A stretch of DNA of 64,000 nucleotides, from the NCBI GenBank assembly GCA_029204225.1, contig CM055097.1, positions 32,390,802 to 32,454,801 of the forward strand, given 5' to 3'. The DNA is from Diphasiastrum complanatum (lineage: Eukaryota; Streptophyta; Lycopodiopsida; Lycopodiales; Lycopodiaceae). The notes under the pieces were generated by a model. That model was not told where the DNA came from, made no database searches, and saw only the letters and a list, made by a program, of their open reading frames with translations. The translations under genes and the position numbers were made by a program. Shown here in pieces: positions 22,601 to 35,600 of this stretch. Position 1 is the stretch's first letter. Every line of letters starts with the position of its first letter.

Positions 22601-23447
22601 ATAGAGGAACCTCACGACCACCGACCTAGACATGGCGATGGCTGTGGACGAGATTGAGGGGGTTGTTCCCCTGCACGTGTGGAATATGATGGCCCCAATC
22701 TACTAGATCGCGTTCTGGAGTTTTCCTCCATCTCTTCCTCCTCTGCCTGTGGTCCCTATTTCTTCTGCTTCTCCTACCTCTCCTCCTCTGCCAGGGTGCG
22801 CACTTCCTCTGACTGGTGAGTGCATCCTTCTTCCTTCTGCTCCTGAATTTCCTGCAGCTCTCCCACTGAGTATTGCAACTCCCCCACTCCCTCCTTTATC
22901 TGCTTTCTTTCCTCCGTCTTGCTCTGCTTTTCCGCCGTTATCCTCCTCTATTCCCTATGCTGCGAGCTCTCCTATCCTTCCACCTTCACATCCCTTTTCA
23001 ATTGCTCCCTTCCACCATGTCTACTCCCAGTCCCTCCAATGCTCTTTTGGTGGGCCCGGATTCATCCCCTCCAGTGCTGCTGACTCTACCAACAATGACC
23101 ACGGTCGTGGGCCAGAAGCGCAGGTATGTCAAACGGAAGCCGCAAGGGGACCTGAGGGTTCAGCCTCCCAGATCTGCTCGTACTCGCAGGACAGTGCCGT
23201 TTGGACAACCTCACCTCCGGAAACGTAGGCATCGACGCCAACAGCTACTTCTTCCTATGCCAAAGCTTGTCGTGTAGGAGCAACAGCAACCCCATCACCC
23301 CTTCTGCATCCAAGATTCTTATCACGCCCTCTTGGAGCAGGTGCAAGCTCGCCCTCCTTTCAACCCGGTGTTACTCACCCTGATCCATATGGCAGCATAG
23401 GTTGCAGATTTGCTTGCAGACATGACCATCCCGATTCGCCAGATGCT

Positions 23448-23640
23448 TTGAAGGTGCGTTCGTTTCAACTCCACCCCGCACTCTACAATGATTATCTTGC
23501 ATTGCTTGCTGACACCACAATTGTTGCTTATTTTATGGGGAAACCGCCATATGCGGATGGTGTCAAGAGGTTTGGTGAGATTCAGTGGGGCCCTCTTAAT
23601 GTCAAGGTGTTGGGTTCTGTTGTAAAGCTACCTTTACAAG
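23448..23640 (+). pseudogene. LINE ORF1 fragment, DUF4283-like
   Basis: The translation includes TIVAYFMGKPPYADGVKRF followed by IQWGPLNVKVLG. This matches the layout of the DUF4283 domain of plant LINE ORF1 proteins (conserved GK.. PP, then a W and a strand). It stops at the insertion near 23640. Sequence resembling the continuation (FPPKFLLALETVFNTLGKV, near 24990) reappears at 24970-25060. Confidence 0.5.
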
Positions 23641-24960
23641 CTTTACTTTCGACGTCACTGGCGTCAGCATTGTCCCCGGCGCCAGCAGCGCCCCTGCTGC
23701 TCCCGGCGCCACTGTGACCAGAATCCAGCCGACGCCAAGTTCCTATGGCTGAAAATCTTTGATCGGTTCTAGTGAAGTCCAGAGAGCTCAGATCGATGTG
23801 CAATCATCTCACACGATCTAGGCATGATTAAAGGAAGCCTGAGGATTAATAAAATTTTAGAGAGAGAAAATCCTAGAGAGAGAAAATGTGCTTTACCAGC
23901 TTGGGTAGAGTACTTGGTATGAGAGGAGGTGGCGAATCCCACCAATACTATAGGGGAGTGCGGGTTGCGACTCAGGGCGAGCTCCAACCAAGTCTCAGCC
24001 TCCCTTGCTGGAATGTTGTCCTGGCACTCGCCTTGGCATGCCAGCGCCTCGAAGACTAGGGTCGGTCACACACTTGAAATGTAACCTTCTCAGATTTATC
24101 AATAAAGTGGGATTTTCCTTAAACTAACTTTGATTACCTTCTGGGTTTCAGTGTTCGGTAAAAGCGCCAGTTGTAAGGTCGTTTCAAACTTTTTAATTTG
24201 GCACATAGTTGAGGGTCGTATCTCGGGACGCCAGCGGTATGCCGTCGGGACCGTTCGGTCCATGGCGCCAGCAGTATGCTGTCGGGACCATTTGGTCCAG
24301 GAACTGGTTGTCTCCATATCTGTTGCGGCTTGTGGTTCTGAGTGTTCCTTGCATGAACGTGAATGGGTTAAGCTCTTGGGGAACGGGCTCTAACCTATCG
24401 ACTGAGTTGGATGGCTTGCTTGGGTGGAAGTTACCTGTTTATGGCTGTCCAGTCTGGCGTGGCGCCAGGTTGGCTTCCAGCGCTCATGACGAAGCTTTCA
24501 GTTGGTTAAGTCTGATGTAAGTCAGGCCGCTTGCTTGGAATGGATGTTACTCGTTTGTAACGAAGCTTCGAGTTGGTTAAGTTTGATGTATGTCGGGCGG
24601 CTGGCGCGGAGGGAAGTCGCCCACATCGGGACCCCCGATCTGGCATGGCGCCAGGTTGGATCTCAATGTTGGTTTCGGAACTTCAAGTTGGTTAAGTCTG
24701 ATCGTTGTTGGCGAGTTGGCTGCGTGTATGTCAAGTCGGTTTGGACGGCAAGAGTTGAAGGCTGAGAAGCTAAGTCGTGGTTCCCGGCTCCCTTTGGGAT
24801 GCCTGCGCTACAGGTTCCCTGGCTCTGGGCAAGTGGTTTTTCATTTTCACCCTTGGCAGTGCTATTCAGGTGAATCTTGTGCTTGCTAATGGGCCTTATC
24901 TCTTCGGGGGGGATCTGGTCTATATTACTAGGTACACGGATTCCTTTTCAATAGATGATA
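23640..24960. repeat. GC-rich inserted repeat with GGCGCC palindromes
   Basis: This block separates two parts of LINE ORF1. GGCGCC occurs at 23678, 23705, 24264, 24461 and 24647, mostly inside TGGCGCCAG-like contexts. A module containing AGTTGGTTAAGT recurs near 24492, 24569 and 24687. Another (GCCAGC.GTATGC.GTCGGGACC) recurs near 24229 and 24267. I cannot place it in a known family; it may be an LTR or a tandem-derived repeat. Confidence 0.45.
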
Positions 24961-25899
24961 CCTCCAGTTGGAAGTGCCGATATAGGTTGAGCTCTCCTTT
25001 TTCCCCCCTAAGTTCCTTCTTGCCTTGGAGACGGTCTTCAACACCCTTGGAAAAGTGAAAAGTGCTTCTGCTGCAGCCTGTGAAAGCTCATAACCCTTCT
25101 CCTCATGTTCGAGCCTACATCCTGTGGAAGCTGGCTCAACCATTGACGGAGCAGGTTCAGTTTCTTTGCTCGGAACGCTCCTATCTGCAACCTGTTATTT
25201 TGAAGGGCCTTGCGGATTCATGTTACAGGTGTCACCGCTAATTGTCCTCTTCCCGCTCGGCGCTCGCCACCACACCAACCACTTGCCACCACGACGGCTG
25301 GGGTTTTGGCTCCGCAATCGGTTTGACCTTCATCACTGACTGCACCTAACGGTTCTGCTCTGCCACCCCTGTTGCCTACTCCGATGCATCCTTCTTCAAC
25401 TTTGGCAATGCAGGAACCTCCGCACTTGTTGCATGGGAATCTGTCAGCTGTTGGCACCCGGGCGCCGATCCTTCCTATGGGTTCTACTGCGGCCCGTGTT
25501 CAGCAACAATGCTCCATCCCCCCTGCTATGCTTTCCCTGGCAACCGAGCCTGCTCCGATTGTGTTATGCTGGGCAGCCCTCATGCCCCTTCTCTAGCTCA
25601 GCCCCCTGGCAATTCTGGGTCCTCCTCATCTATGTGTTGGGCAGATTATCCTTTCGAGGAAGAGCCTGCTTCTGGGTTGCAGTCGTCTCTTCCTTCTCCA
25701 CAAACGTCTGCATTTCTTCTGCTCTTCCAGTGCCCCAGCCGTCTATTGTAGCCCGCACAAATTCTGCTTCGCGTATGGGGTCTTCTATTCTTCAAACTGC
25801 TATTGTACCTGCTGCAACCATTACCAAAAAACGTTCCACCAGTGGCAAGGCCTCGGACACTGACAACCATCAAGCGGGATCGGGAGTTTAATCAGCATT

Positions 25900-26325
25900 C
25901 TCTTATCAAGAAGTTCGCCGTTTCCTATCACTATGGGGTTTCTCCAGCTCAAGGCACCCGTGGGGTGTTCTAACTCTCGTTTCTCGTGATTGGCAGGTGC
26001 CCTCCACTTCTTCTGATTCAGCTGATAAGTGGGTGTTGCTTCGTCTCCGCAAGCTAGGTTTTACCTTTTCTGTCCTTAAACTTTATGCTCCTTCTCTTAC
26101 CTCTGATCGCACTGAATTCTGGTCTTCCTTGCCGCCTATTCTTGATGAACATCTCATGGGACTTTAACATGTATCTCGACCCCTCTGATGGTCCCCATGC
26201 TATTTCCCCTTCTGAGAATGATGCCTGGTTTTCCTTTCAGTCCTCCCACTCTCTAGTTGATGCTTGTCATGTCTTACAATATATTGAATATCCAGTCGGC
26301 AACCATGTTGATGTTGGTGCAAGGT
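25900..26325 (+). pseudogene. LINE ORF2 endonuclease fragment
   Basis: The frame reads WVLLRLRKLGFTFSVLKLYAPS, the strand-turn motif of L1 endonucleases. It is followed, after a frame change, by DFNMYLDPSDG, matching the GDFN metal-binding motif with the Gly lost. The endonuclease nicks target DNA to prime insertion. The domain is truncated before its catalytic His region, and RT is absent. Confidence 0.65.
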
Positions 26326-26653
26326 AGCTTACGCTCCCATTTTGGTTCGTGTCAACAAGATTCGGAAAATTTTGATAGTTTATTTTGTAAAGTTCATCAA
26401 ATAATCTGTTACATCTTTGAGATGAAATTTTGAATTATAGAGAATATAAACATTCACACTTACAGGATACTAAGAGCATAGTAGAACTCAATTCATTGAA
26501 GCATAGTTGTCAGGAGTTCATATATCTTGAAATCAAAACCATCAAACCAAGTTTGTTGCTGAATTGTTGAAGCACGTCCATGTTGAGAGGACATTGGTTT
26601 CACATTATGTAAGTACACTACAGTCGAATAAAAAATAGCTAGTAAAAAATGTC

Positions 26654-29600
26654 TCACCTGTGGTTAAAATTCGGCTTTCTTTTTTCAAGAAATGCTGACA
26701 TGCCTTCTTTATTGTCTTCCAGTCCAAATGCGGCACCAAACAAATCCCTCTCTTTTCTAACTCCCTCATGCAATCCCAGTTCATATGCTGCATTGACTGC
26801 TGCCTTGGCCATGATAACCACAGGTCTTGAAGACTCTGATATCGTTCTAGCCAGAGTAATAGCCTCTGCCAGCAAAGCTTGATTTGTTCCTGGCACCTGA
26901 AAGAAAGTGTAATTTATCAAAAGCCACTTGATGAGATTGACCACTTAATGCAACAACGAAAGAAAACTGCAGACATACTTCTAGTTCGCAAAACTACTTA
27001 AAGCACATATTGAATGAATGCAAGCTGCCAAAATTGCAGTTTTTGACTGATTAACAGATATATATAATTAAGACCAACACCAATATCAACTGTCTACTGT
27101 CTTAGAAACACATAAAGATGCAAGCTTCTGTTGAAATGCAAGGTGGGAGAAAGAAACGTGCATGAAGTCATAAGGCAAGTTGGATTGCTATATGCATTAG
27201 TAAGACTACAGAATGTATCATCAGAAAGCATTACCAGACGGCTCGCTAGCCCTCTCTGACAGGCTTCCTCTGCATTAATGAAAGCTTTTCCAGTCAGAAT
27301 CATTTCCATAGCACGAGATTTTCCAACTTCTCTTATCAGTCTCTGTGTACCCCCCATGCCAGGAATTGCAGCGAGTTTTATCTCCGGCTGACCAAAAATA
27401 GCCTTTTCCCCTACAAGAATGATATCACTCATCATTGCCACCTCACAGCCACCACCAAGAGCATATCTGGAAAACAAAACAGGTGCTTGTCACTTTTCCA
27501 TAGACACATAAGAGCTACTCGACACTCTTCAGATATCAATAACACATGCCATTGATTGTATTTGCCATTTCTAAACATGGGGGATGAGATTTTCACGTTT
27601 TCACCTAGAAATAATCCAACTTAGGGTATATAAACCCAGATTTTCAGACTCCGTGAATATGCAGACGCTAATGCATTGAAAAAATGCCATCTTAAATTGT
27701 GACATGGACACTGTTCTTGGACACATCCAACACTTTCCCCATGAGTTCATTTCTCACTAATATGCACTAGATGAACATCATGAGCTACTTCTTGGTGCTA
27801 GTCATTAACAATACTAAGTGAGAATTGTCTAGAGTACACTCATTATTACTGCAAAATTGAAGGCACTTCACCCATTAACAGCTGCAATAATAGGCTTCTG
27901 AATTGTAGCCACTTCACTCCATTTGAAGATAAATTGAGAAACAAAAGCATTAACCAAGTTATGCTCTTTCAGCTCATTTATGTCCACGCCAGCTGCAAAT
28001 GCCTTGCCTTGCCCAGTTATCACAATGGCTCCAACCTGATCAATAAATTACTTTTATCGTGAGAACCTAACTTCACTTTACTGCTGCAACTGCTGCTTGT
28101 TGATCAAATCCTGAAAGCACTTTCTCAACTTACCAACAACATTTTTGGTCACTCATGCATTGATAATGGTCAAAGATATAAATTTTGTTGTTTGATTTCA
28201 AACATGGGTGCACCCACCATAATGGCAAATTGACAGAGTTCAAGAATACAGAGCCTCATCAACAACACTCACAGAACAAACAATTTCAATGGTCCAAAAT
28301 CATATTAAAACCACTGGTTGTAGGTCAAACCCTAAATGCTTCAACAAAGCAATCACAATATGACCTTACTTTCATTTCACCCATTCAACCAAGTTCAGAA
28401 TATACTTCTACAAGCCAAAGTCCCTAAAGCAACTAAATATCACATCAAGTGTCACATATGACAGACCCGGGCAGCTGACTAAAGGACAATATAATAATCT
28501 CTGACTAAGATCATTGTATGAACTTCAATAAGCTATACATGGGATTTTGATCCCTCCCCCCAAAGGAATTACACATGAGTTTCCTTAAAACAACTCAAAG
28601 CACCAAATTGATTAGTTGCAGGATGGACGAAGGCTAGTTGAGGGCATTCTTTACAATCATGATTGGGCTTAACTTGGACCCACGGACAGTATTTGACATT
28701 CGGCCCCGTTGATTATTTTGAAGGACCTGAGGCATTTTTTTTATGCATATGCTTGTAAAACTTTATACAAACGTTGCAGGCAGGACTTACTAGATGCTTA
28801 GTTAGATGGGCATGGGCGATCTCAAAACCTAAACTTTTATTACTTGTTCCTAAAAATTTCCTTAAGGGAATCCAGAGTAGTATAAATGGAGTAATTTGCA
28901 TGCGATATATGGTGAATCAATTTGGTTCTCTTCCTTCGTAGAAACTCTATAACATTTTCTTATGAGTTGGAGATTATTTTGTGTTTATGATCTGTTGCGA
29001 TTCTGTTCTACATGTGAGCCTGAATCTGTAAATGATTCATAATCAGCTATCAGACCACTTTCAGGCCATATAGACATCTCCAGCAATTGAGCTTCATTAC
29101 CTGTGGATCATCATCATCATTAGAGCTTGGCAATGTCACTTCCTGCGATTGATCTGGCATATGTTGTCTTAACTTACAGCAATTGGCATCTTCTACTATA
29201 ATTGATTTATAACCATCATTGTCTACTATAATGGACATCAAGAAATATCTAATTCTTGTAGTGTTTCACCTTCTATGGTTTGCATTCTATCAAAGATTGT
29301 TTTTCTTCTACACCAACAACTTATCTATTTTCAGCAATAGTCCTTGTTTTGTTGGTGATGGCGCCACCAGCATCAAATAATTGATCTCTTTGGCAACTTT
29401 GCTTCCCGATGCACTCTGTGCTTACAATTGATTTCCTACAGGGCATTTTTGTCTGCCATTGACCTAAGGAATAGTTACTGCACTACCGATTGATTGTTTG
29501 GCTACATCTACCTCCAGTGACTACTTTTTGGCTGAATTGCTAGCGCCTGGCCGCCATCCTCTTCCAACAGTAGCCTACATGTTTTACTGTGGGGTAGGGC

Positions 29601-32600
29601 CTTCAACAAATCCCTACTTACTTTCAGCAATCCACCTGTTTGTTCCAACGATTTGGTTTTGGTGAGCTATCGTTGATTGTGTGTTGACCATCTTTGTCAT
29701 TAAGCAGATATTATTCTATTTAATCACAGATTTTATTCTATTTGATCAATTGAGGGGCCAACATTACTGATGTAGGAAAACGTGAAGGAGAAGGCTAGTG
29801 TTACTAATTCTCACACAGACAATAGCACATTCACACACGAAGAGAAACATACAAAGGAGCATCAAACTCTAATTATCAAATAGGAAAATACAATAGAAGC
29901 ACTAGAACGCTATGATCTCCATCATAATAATTTCGCAGCATTTACGCACCAACATAAACTGAATGATACATAAATGATTATAAACAGATTTGCCGGGAGT
30001 CAATTTATATTTGTTAGGTACCCACAATTCTCTAGTTTGATTATTAGACACATGAAATGCCAGAGAACAAGTCTGACTACGTCTTTTGAGAACTTTCTAG
30101 GAATTTGACCGCAGACCATCGCCATCGCAATTTTGACTCTACCATGACTATCACCAATGACCCTACCTACTTCTAAACATCATTCAATACATTATTTTAG
30201 ACATATGTTACTAAGTGAACTCTTTTTGAAGGTCACAGCCAGGCCCTTCAATCGCAGCCTTTCAAATTTATCTTTCTGTCGTGTTATTAAGTGAGAATAC
30301 ACATAGTACAACATTCTATTCTATAGCCTCTCTTCTCTTTCTCTCTCTATAACAAGTTCCAGAACGTGGAACAATTTTTCTTTTGAAAAAATCAATATTC
30401 TGCTGAAAAGAATTTTGTTAGCATGCTGGAAATTATTTTGTTAGTACGTTACAAGCTCTAATGTGAATTTGCCAAGTTTTAAGTTAAACTCCAATCGGTT
30501 GTCAATCATAAATTATAAATGTGGTAGATTTCTCCTTACGATCAGGCACCAAATCAAAGTTTAGCATAGTCTGTAATAGCTTATTCACATAAGTATCTGT
30601 GACAAAGAGCATTCTCAGAATCATCTGTCCTCAACTGAGAATATGTCACAAATTAAAAGATAGACCATATAGTCTTTCTTCTTGAAACAGACCATATTTG
30701 CAATAATTGCAAGTCTCTATTGTTTTTGATACAAATATTCCAACAAGATGTATTTTAGCAAGGCCTCCATAGCTGGCTACTCCAATAATGCAGATTTCAG
30801 GTCAATATTCTGAACAACTCTAACAGTTTCGCATAGAAACCTTTGTCTGCTCTTAGTGTAGCTTGGCTCAAGTTTTTGACATTTCTTCTAAAAAACTTTC
30901 AAGGAGAATTCAAGGCAAAGTGGAAAAAAAAATTGCATTTCAGAATATCCCTAACCTTTAAGTCAAACTGGTATCAGAAAGATTTTACTTTCTACCTGAG
31001 GAGAAAGAAATTTTTCATCTCACGACCTCCTTCAGTGTGATGTCTAGCATAGATTCTCGAATTCATGGTAACCTCTGAACAATGATTTCCATAAAGCCAA
31101 GAAAGTCAACAATCTTTTGGCAAACTAGTGACGCCCTCCATCCACAGAGACATGAGACAGGAGCAAAAAGGAATGGGAGACACACTGGCAAAAGTTGAGG
31201 AGATGATGAGGCAGCGGCCACCCAACAGAAATCAGTAAATAGCTATTTTGTAGGAGCGCAACAGAATCAATATGTCACTACCTCGGTCAGGTTCAAAATA
31301 CCTCATTCAGACAATATGCAGCCACTCCTATCTCTATAGGCCTTCACAATTTTGTTCCATGTAGGCACATTATTTTCAAACAAGCAGGTCCATGTCACCA
31401 TCCAACTGACTTTTTTCAAAAAGCTTACAGAGCGTACTCGAGTTCCTAAAGCAACTTTTGGGAGTTTCGTGAAGTGAATTCCTGAAACCTGTTTCTTTCA
31501 GCAATCTCCTGAAGCGAGTCTTTATCATGTCTGCACGTGAAGGTCATAAGTCAGCCACTACAATGGCGTTTTGGTCCTCATAACTTTTGATCGCACCTAC
31601 AGTATGTTGCTCTTTGATGTGTACTCGCTGATCTAGGATGATATAAGCAGTAAACGTAGTCCAAAGTTTGCAAACAATTATGGATCTATATTTCTTGTAT
31701 GCAGATCTGTTCCTGCACTATTATTATTATATTGTTGTTGTTTCTGGTGTTCAAGAAATTGAATTTATGATTTCTTTTGATGTTGACATGAAGATTTTGG
31801 TTCTCTCTGGTGTTTGGAATCGGTAATAAGCCTTCACTGTTATTCTAATTTTCCATCTCGAGGATATTCTGACAATTGTAATTTAGATAACTTCTGAGGT
31901 GAAAATTTATATTTCTCTTGGAATACAAAGAAGCGGTGGATTATTTTGAAATGATTGGAGTAGCTTATGCTGGTAAAGAGTTAACTAGATTGACCATTGG
32001 ATTCATGGTACTGAATTTCTACTTTTGGGAAATTATTATCATACCAACTATGGAGTTGGTCTTTGTTATATACTGAAGTTAGTAAAAACTCTACTGCAGT
32101 CCCCTCTACAACATTCCATGGGTGCAGCCCTTCATCTGAAGGCTTGCAACTACCAACTCCTAATCTGGAGTGTCCAAGCCTTCTACTACATTCTCTCACT
32201 CCCGCTTGCATGCTCCACACTGATGATGGTGTGTATGACACAATAGTGTAGCTATCGTACAATGAGGCTTCATTTCGTCTGGACCAACTCTACATCAAGT
32301 CAAAGATTATTCGTGTGCACGTGTTCAAACCCGAATGGCATGCTTGATGGCTGAACTGTATTTCTTATCTCATGTCTGCAGCTCAGAGCAATGAACACCT
32401 TGTAAGAACGGCATGGTTATTTGAAGCTTCGTAGCAAGGAAGTGTAACACTAAGCGAAATCAAGCAGCTTAACTTCCTTGAATAACTATCACAGTGAGTA
32501 TCAGAAATCCAACTAGCTTTACAGATTGAGCATTTTACAAATGGCCTGTGACCAACCTACAATCAGCTCTCCAAACATGGCTTTCTGATCAGTGAAAAAA

Positions 32601-35600
32601 CGGGTGCCAAAAAGGACATGCAAAAGGTCTGGTTTTCTTGCTTCCATACGTACTTTTAATCAGTTGCCTTCTTGTCAATATGCGAGCTAATTTTAGCCCA
32701 TGATTGAACATCTTTACATCTGATTTCCCGGGATGAAATGTGCATTGTGCCAAACCAATGTTGCCACCGTACTCCTGTACGAATTTTTGAGGTATGTCAC
32801 AGTTTGCCATACCCGTACATTGAAAAATATAAGATTTGCAAAAATTGCATACAATGTCTGTATCTATAATATGCAGCACACCAAGTAAACAAGTAGAAAC
32901 ATCCAACATAAAGCAGCTGCTGCCAAGTAGTGTCCAGCCCGCCCCTGAAAGACGGTTCATAAAAATTATGAAAACCTTGTTCTATACATGTTCCACAATT
33001 GGGTTAACTTGAACCACTATTCTGGATGCACTACATCAAGGTTCAATACTCAGTCGGACCAGCCGTCATAGATCTGCTTCGCAAAGAAGCTCTTAAATCA
33101 CTTTTTTGAGTACAATGGGTAGGCCACCGTGAAGTCTTCATAGATCAACATCGTAAACAGGCTCTTGCATTTATCATGATGAGAGTTTTATTTGAAGCCT
33201 GTCATGTATATCTGCTCGCAGTACGCACACAGGCTGGCGTACATATGGGTGAGCGTATGGCCAGGCCTCCGTACCCATATGGCTACAACACTGCCAAACT
33301 TTCACAAGCTACCACAGAGTACTCTCTAACGAAGGTCGTTTAACAGTAGCAACTTGGCCCATTCTTTATATTTATAGTTCCACACAAGATCTCGATTCCT
33401 TTTTCTAGGTGATTTCTGTTGAGAACCAGGAAAAAGACCACCCCAGACCCTCCTACTAAGCCTCCAAATTCCAAGATGATAACTTTATAATGAATCGTGT
33501 CCAACGATGACCAAGTGATGGAGAATGAACCCAGTTAGCATGACTACATAAATGAAGGGACTCTACCATCACTTGCTAGCTTCTTGTAAAAAATATAAAT
33601 CCAACCTACTGAATCATACAATGAACACCGTAACAGTAAAGCTGTGTAACATTGACTTTTTAAAATCCACATGTAGTTTATATCTCTGGAACTCTCTGAG
33701 AGCAAAAGATTTCTGTGTTTTGGTTTTGCTCAAAGATGATACTTTGCTTTGAATCAGTGGCAAGCTTGATGGTGCAAAAACTTAGAGAATTCTCACTTCA
33801 ACATTGAATAAATTTCAGGCCTTAAACATGTGGAGGAGAATGCACATATGCTCATGATTGTGATAGTCCTCCCGAGGCGCTGGAACTTGTGCTGGCGGAT
33901 TATTGTCTGGCAACGGACCCCAAACATGGCAAAAACAGGATCAAACAGATGTCGCAAGACGAATGTATGGATCTCACTCTTTGGTGAAGAGTCTTCTCTA
34001 TTATTAAAATTGCATGTGTGTTCCTCACAATACAACCATCAGGGAGACCTTCATCCAGGAATATCGTGATGTACTATTTGCAGCTCACCTTGAGAATCAA
34101 CAAGGTCTACATACTTCTAGCGTCCATGTATTATTTGCCTCGAATAAGACAAAATGTTATCAAGGCCATTACATAGTGCTTCGTCTGTCAAGAAATAAAT
34201 GCGAATCGTTTCACGTGACCACCAGTCGTCCTTATAAATCCTGAAAAAGAATTAAGATATATTCAATACCACAACCAGTCTCATCGAGGCAACAACATGA
34301 TCATTGTCATGGGGGGAAATCTTACAAATATGGCTCAGTTTATACATATAAAAAAGACAGCACAAGCTCTAGATGTGGCTAGTTTGTTCCTCTAATGCAT
34401 CCTTCAACTATATGGTTTGCCAGAAACTCTTTAAAGAATAGCCTACAAGCCACTTTTGGATGCCATTATTCAAATCCTTAGGCAATAAATTGCTCTCCAT
34501 TTCCACCTACCACCCCCAAACAAATGGTAATTAAGTCAATCAATTCTTAGTAGAAAGGCTCACAATCTACATTTAATTCAGGGTCATCCTAGGAAGAATA
34601 CCTTGGATTGGCATAATTTTTGTACTAAAAAAGTTCCAGGTCCCTCACTGTTCAAAAAAAAAAAGATAATATGCCAATCTTATTCTAGAAACAATCTTGG
34701 ACGTCTAACATACAAAGACATTTGACAAGATCATTATCAAGTTCCAACGGCAAGACCTTGATGTGTTGGATGCAACATGGCAGTTTGATGAGGAAATGGA
34801 TATCTATCAAGAGCCTTTGAAAGAATATTACCAACTTAAACCTCTGTTAGATCGAGTCTTTTTCTAACTTCAAGGGATTGTCACGTTTGTGATAATTATA
34901 TTCCGAACTAATTTTTAAACGTCACTCAGCAGACTAATTTATAGATATTTCTAAGAATCGCACACCTTCATTACAAGCACCCTTCCAATGTAGTTTTTCA
35001 AATGTACCTCCTGCGATGTTTTTGGTGCAAACACACACAACCCAACATTTTATTCTATCATTTAATCTCTCTGCCCCCCTAGTGGATTTCCACCAATAAT
35101 CTGCCAAAATCTAAAACAAGGGGGATTCCACTAGGAGTAGAGGTCAATAGAAAAACTACCCTTTTGTTTGCTATATTTTAGTCACTACCTCTTTATTTGA
35201 TACAAATTGCCTTCAGCTTGTAAACAACTCGTCAATAATGGTCGTTAGAAAGCTTTGCTTGCAATACTACTAGTCAAGATCAGTTCTGAAATTTGTGGAT
35301 AGCATGGAGACTCCTTCAGGAGTGAAGATTTCAACCCTAATGTCCGTCAAAATCTTCAAAGACACAACAACAGGAAGCAGTTATTATGAATCATATGGCG
35401 AAGTTCCAAGGAAATCCCACATTTTTAGAAGCTCAGAGGGCCACTCTTATCAATACGAATTATTCGTTGGAGGAGAATGAGCAATTGAAGTCAACAATTG
35501 ATGGAAATAACACTCATTTAAATACCATGGAAGGAGAAATCAGTCTTAAAAAAATTGACAGGTTGACACTTGAAGAACAAGAACAAGAATTGGAAACAAA

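Larger units (their letters stand above)
22600..26330 (+). mobile_element. LINE (L1-like) relic, ORF1 and endonuclease, 3' part missing
   Basis: A Pro/Ser-rich start (22749-23228), a DUF4283-like ORF1 segment (23448-23640), a Pro/Ser-rich ORF1 tail (25370-25890) and the start of an apurinic-type endonuclease (25900-26325) occur in L1 order on the plus strand. ORF1 is interrupted by about 1.3 kb of unrelated sequence from about 23640 to 24960. No reverse transcriptase follows. The relic ends just beyond the 3' end of the convergent enoyl-CoA hydratase gene. Confidence 0.65.

Noticed and set aside
22749-23277. Two overlapping Pro/Ser/Leu-rich frames as a host gene
   Set aside because: Low-complexity CT-rich sequence leads into a DUF4283-like LINE ORF1, so a LINE origin is simpler.
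26605-26793. Minus-strand 62-codon frame over the hydratase end
   Set aside because: It is an alternative frame of the last exon and does not match crotonase sequence.
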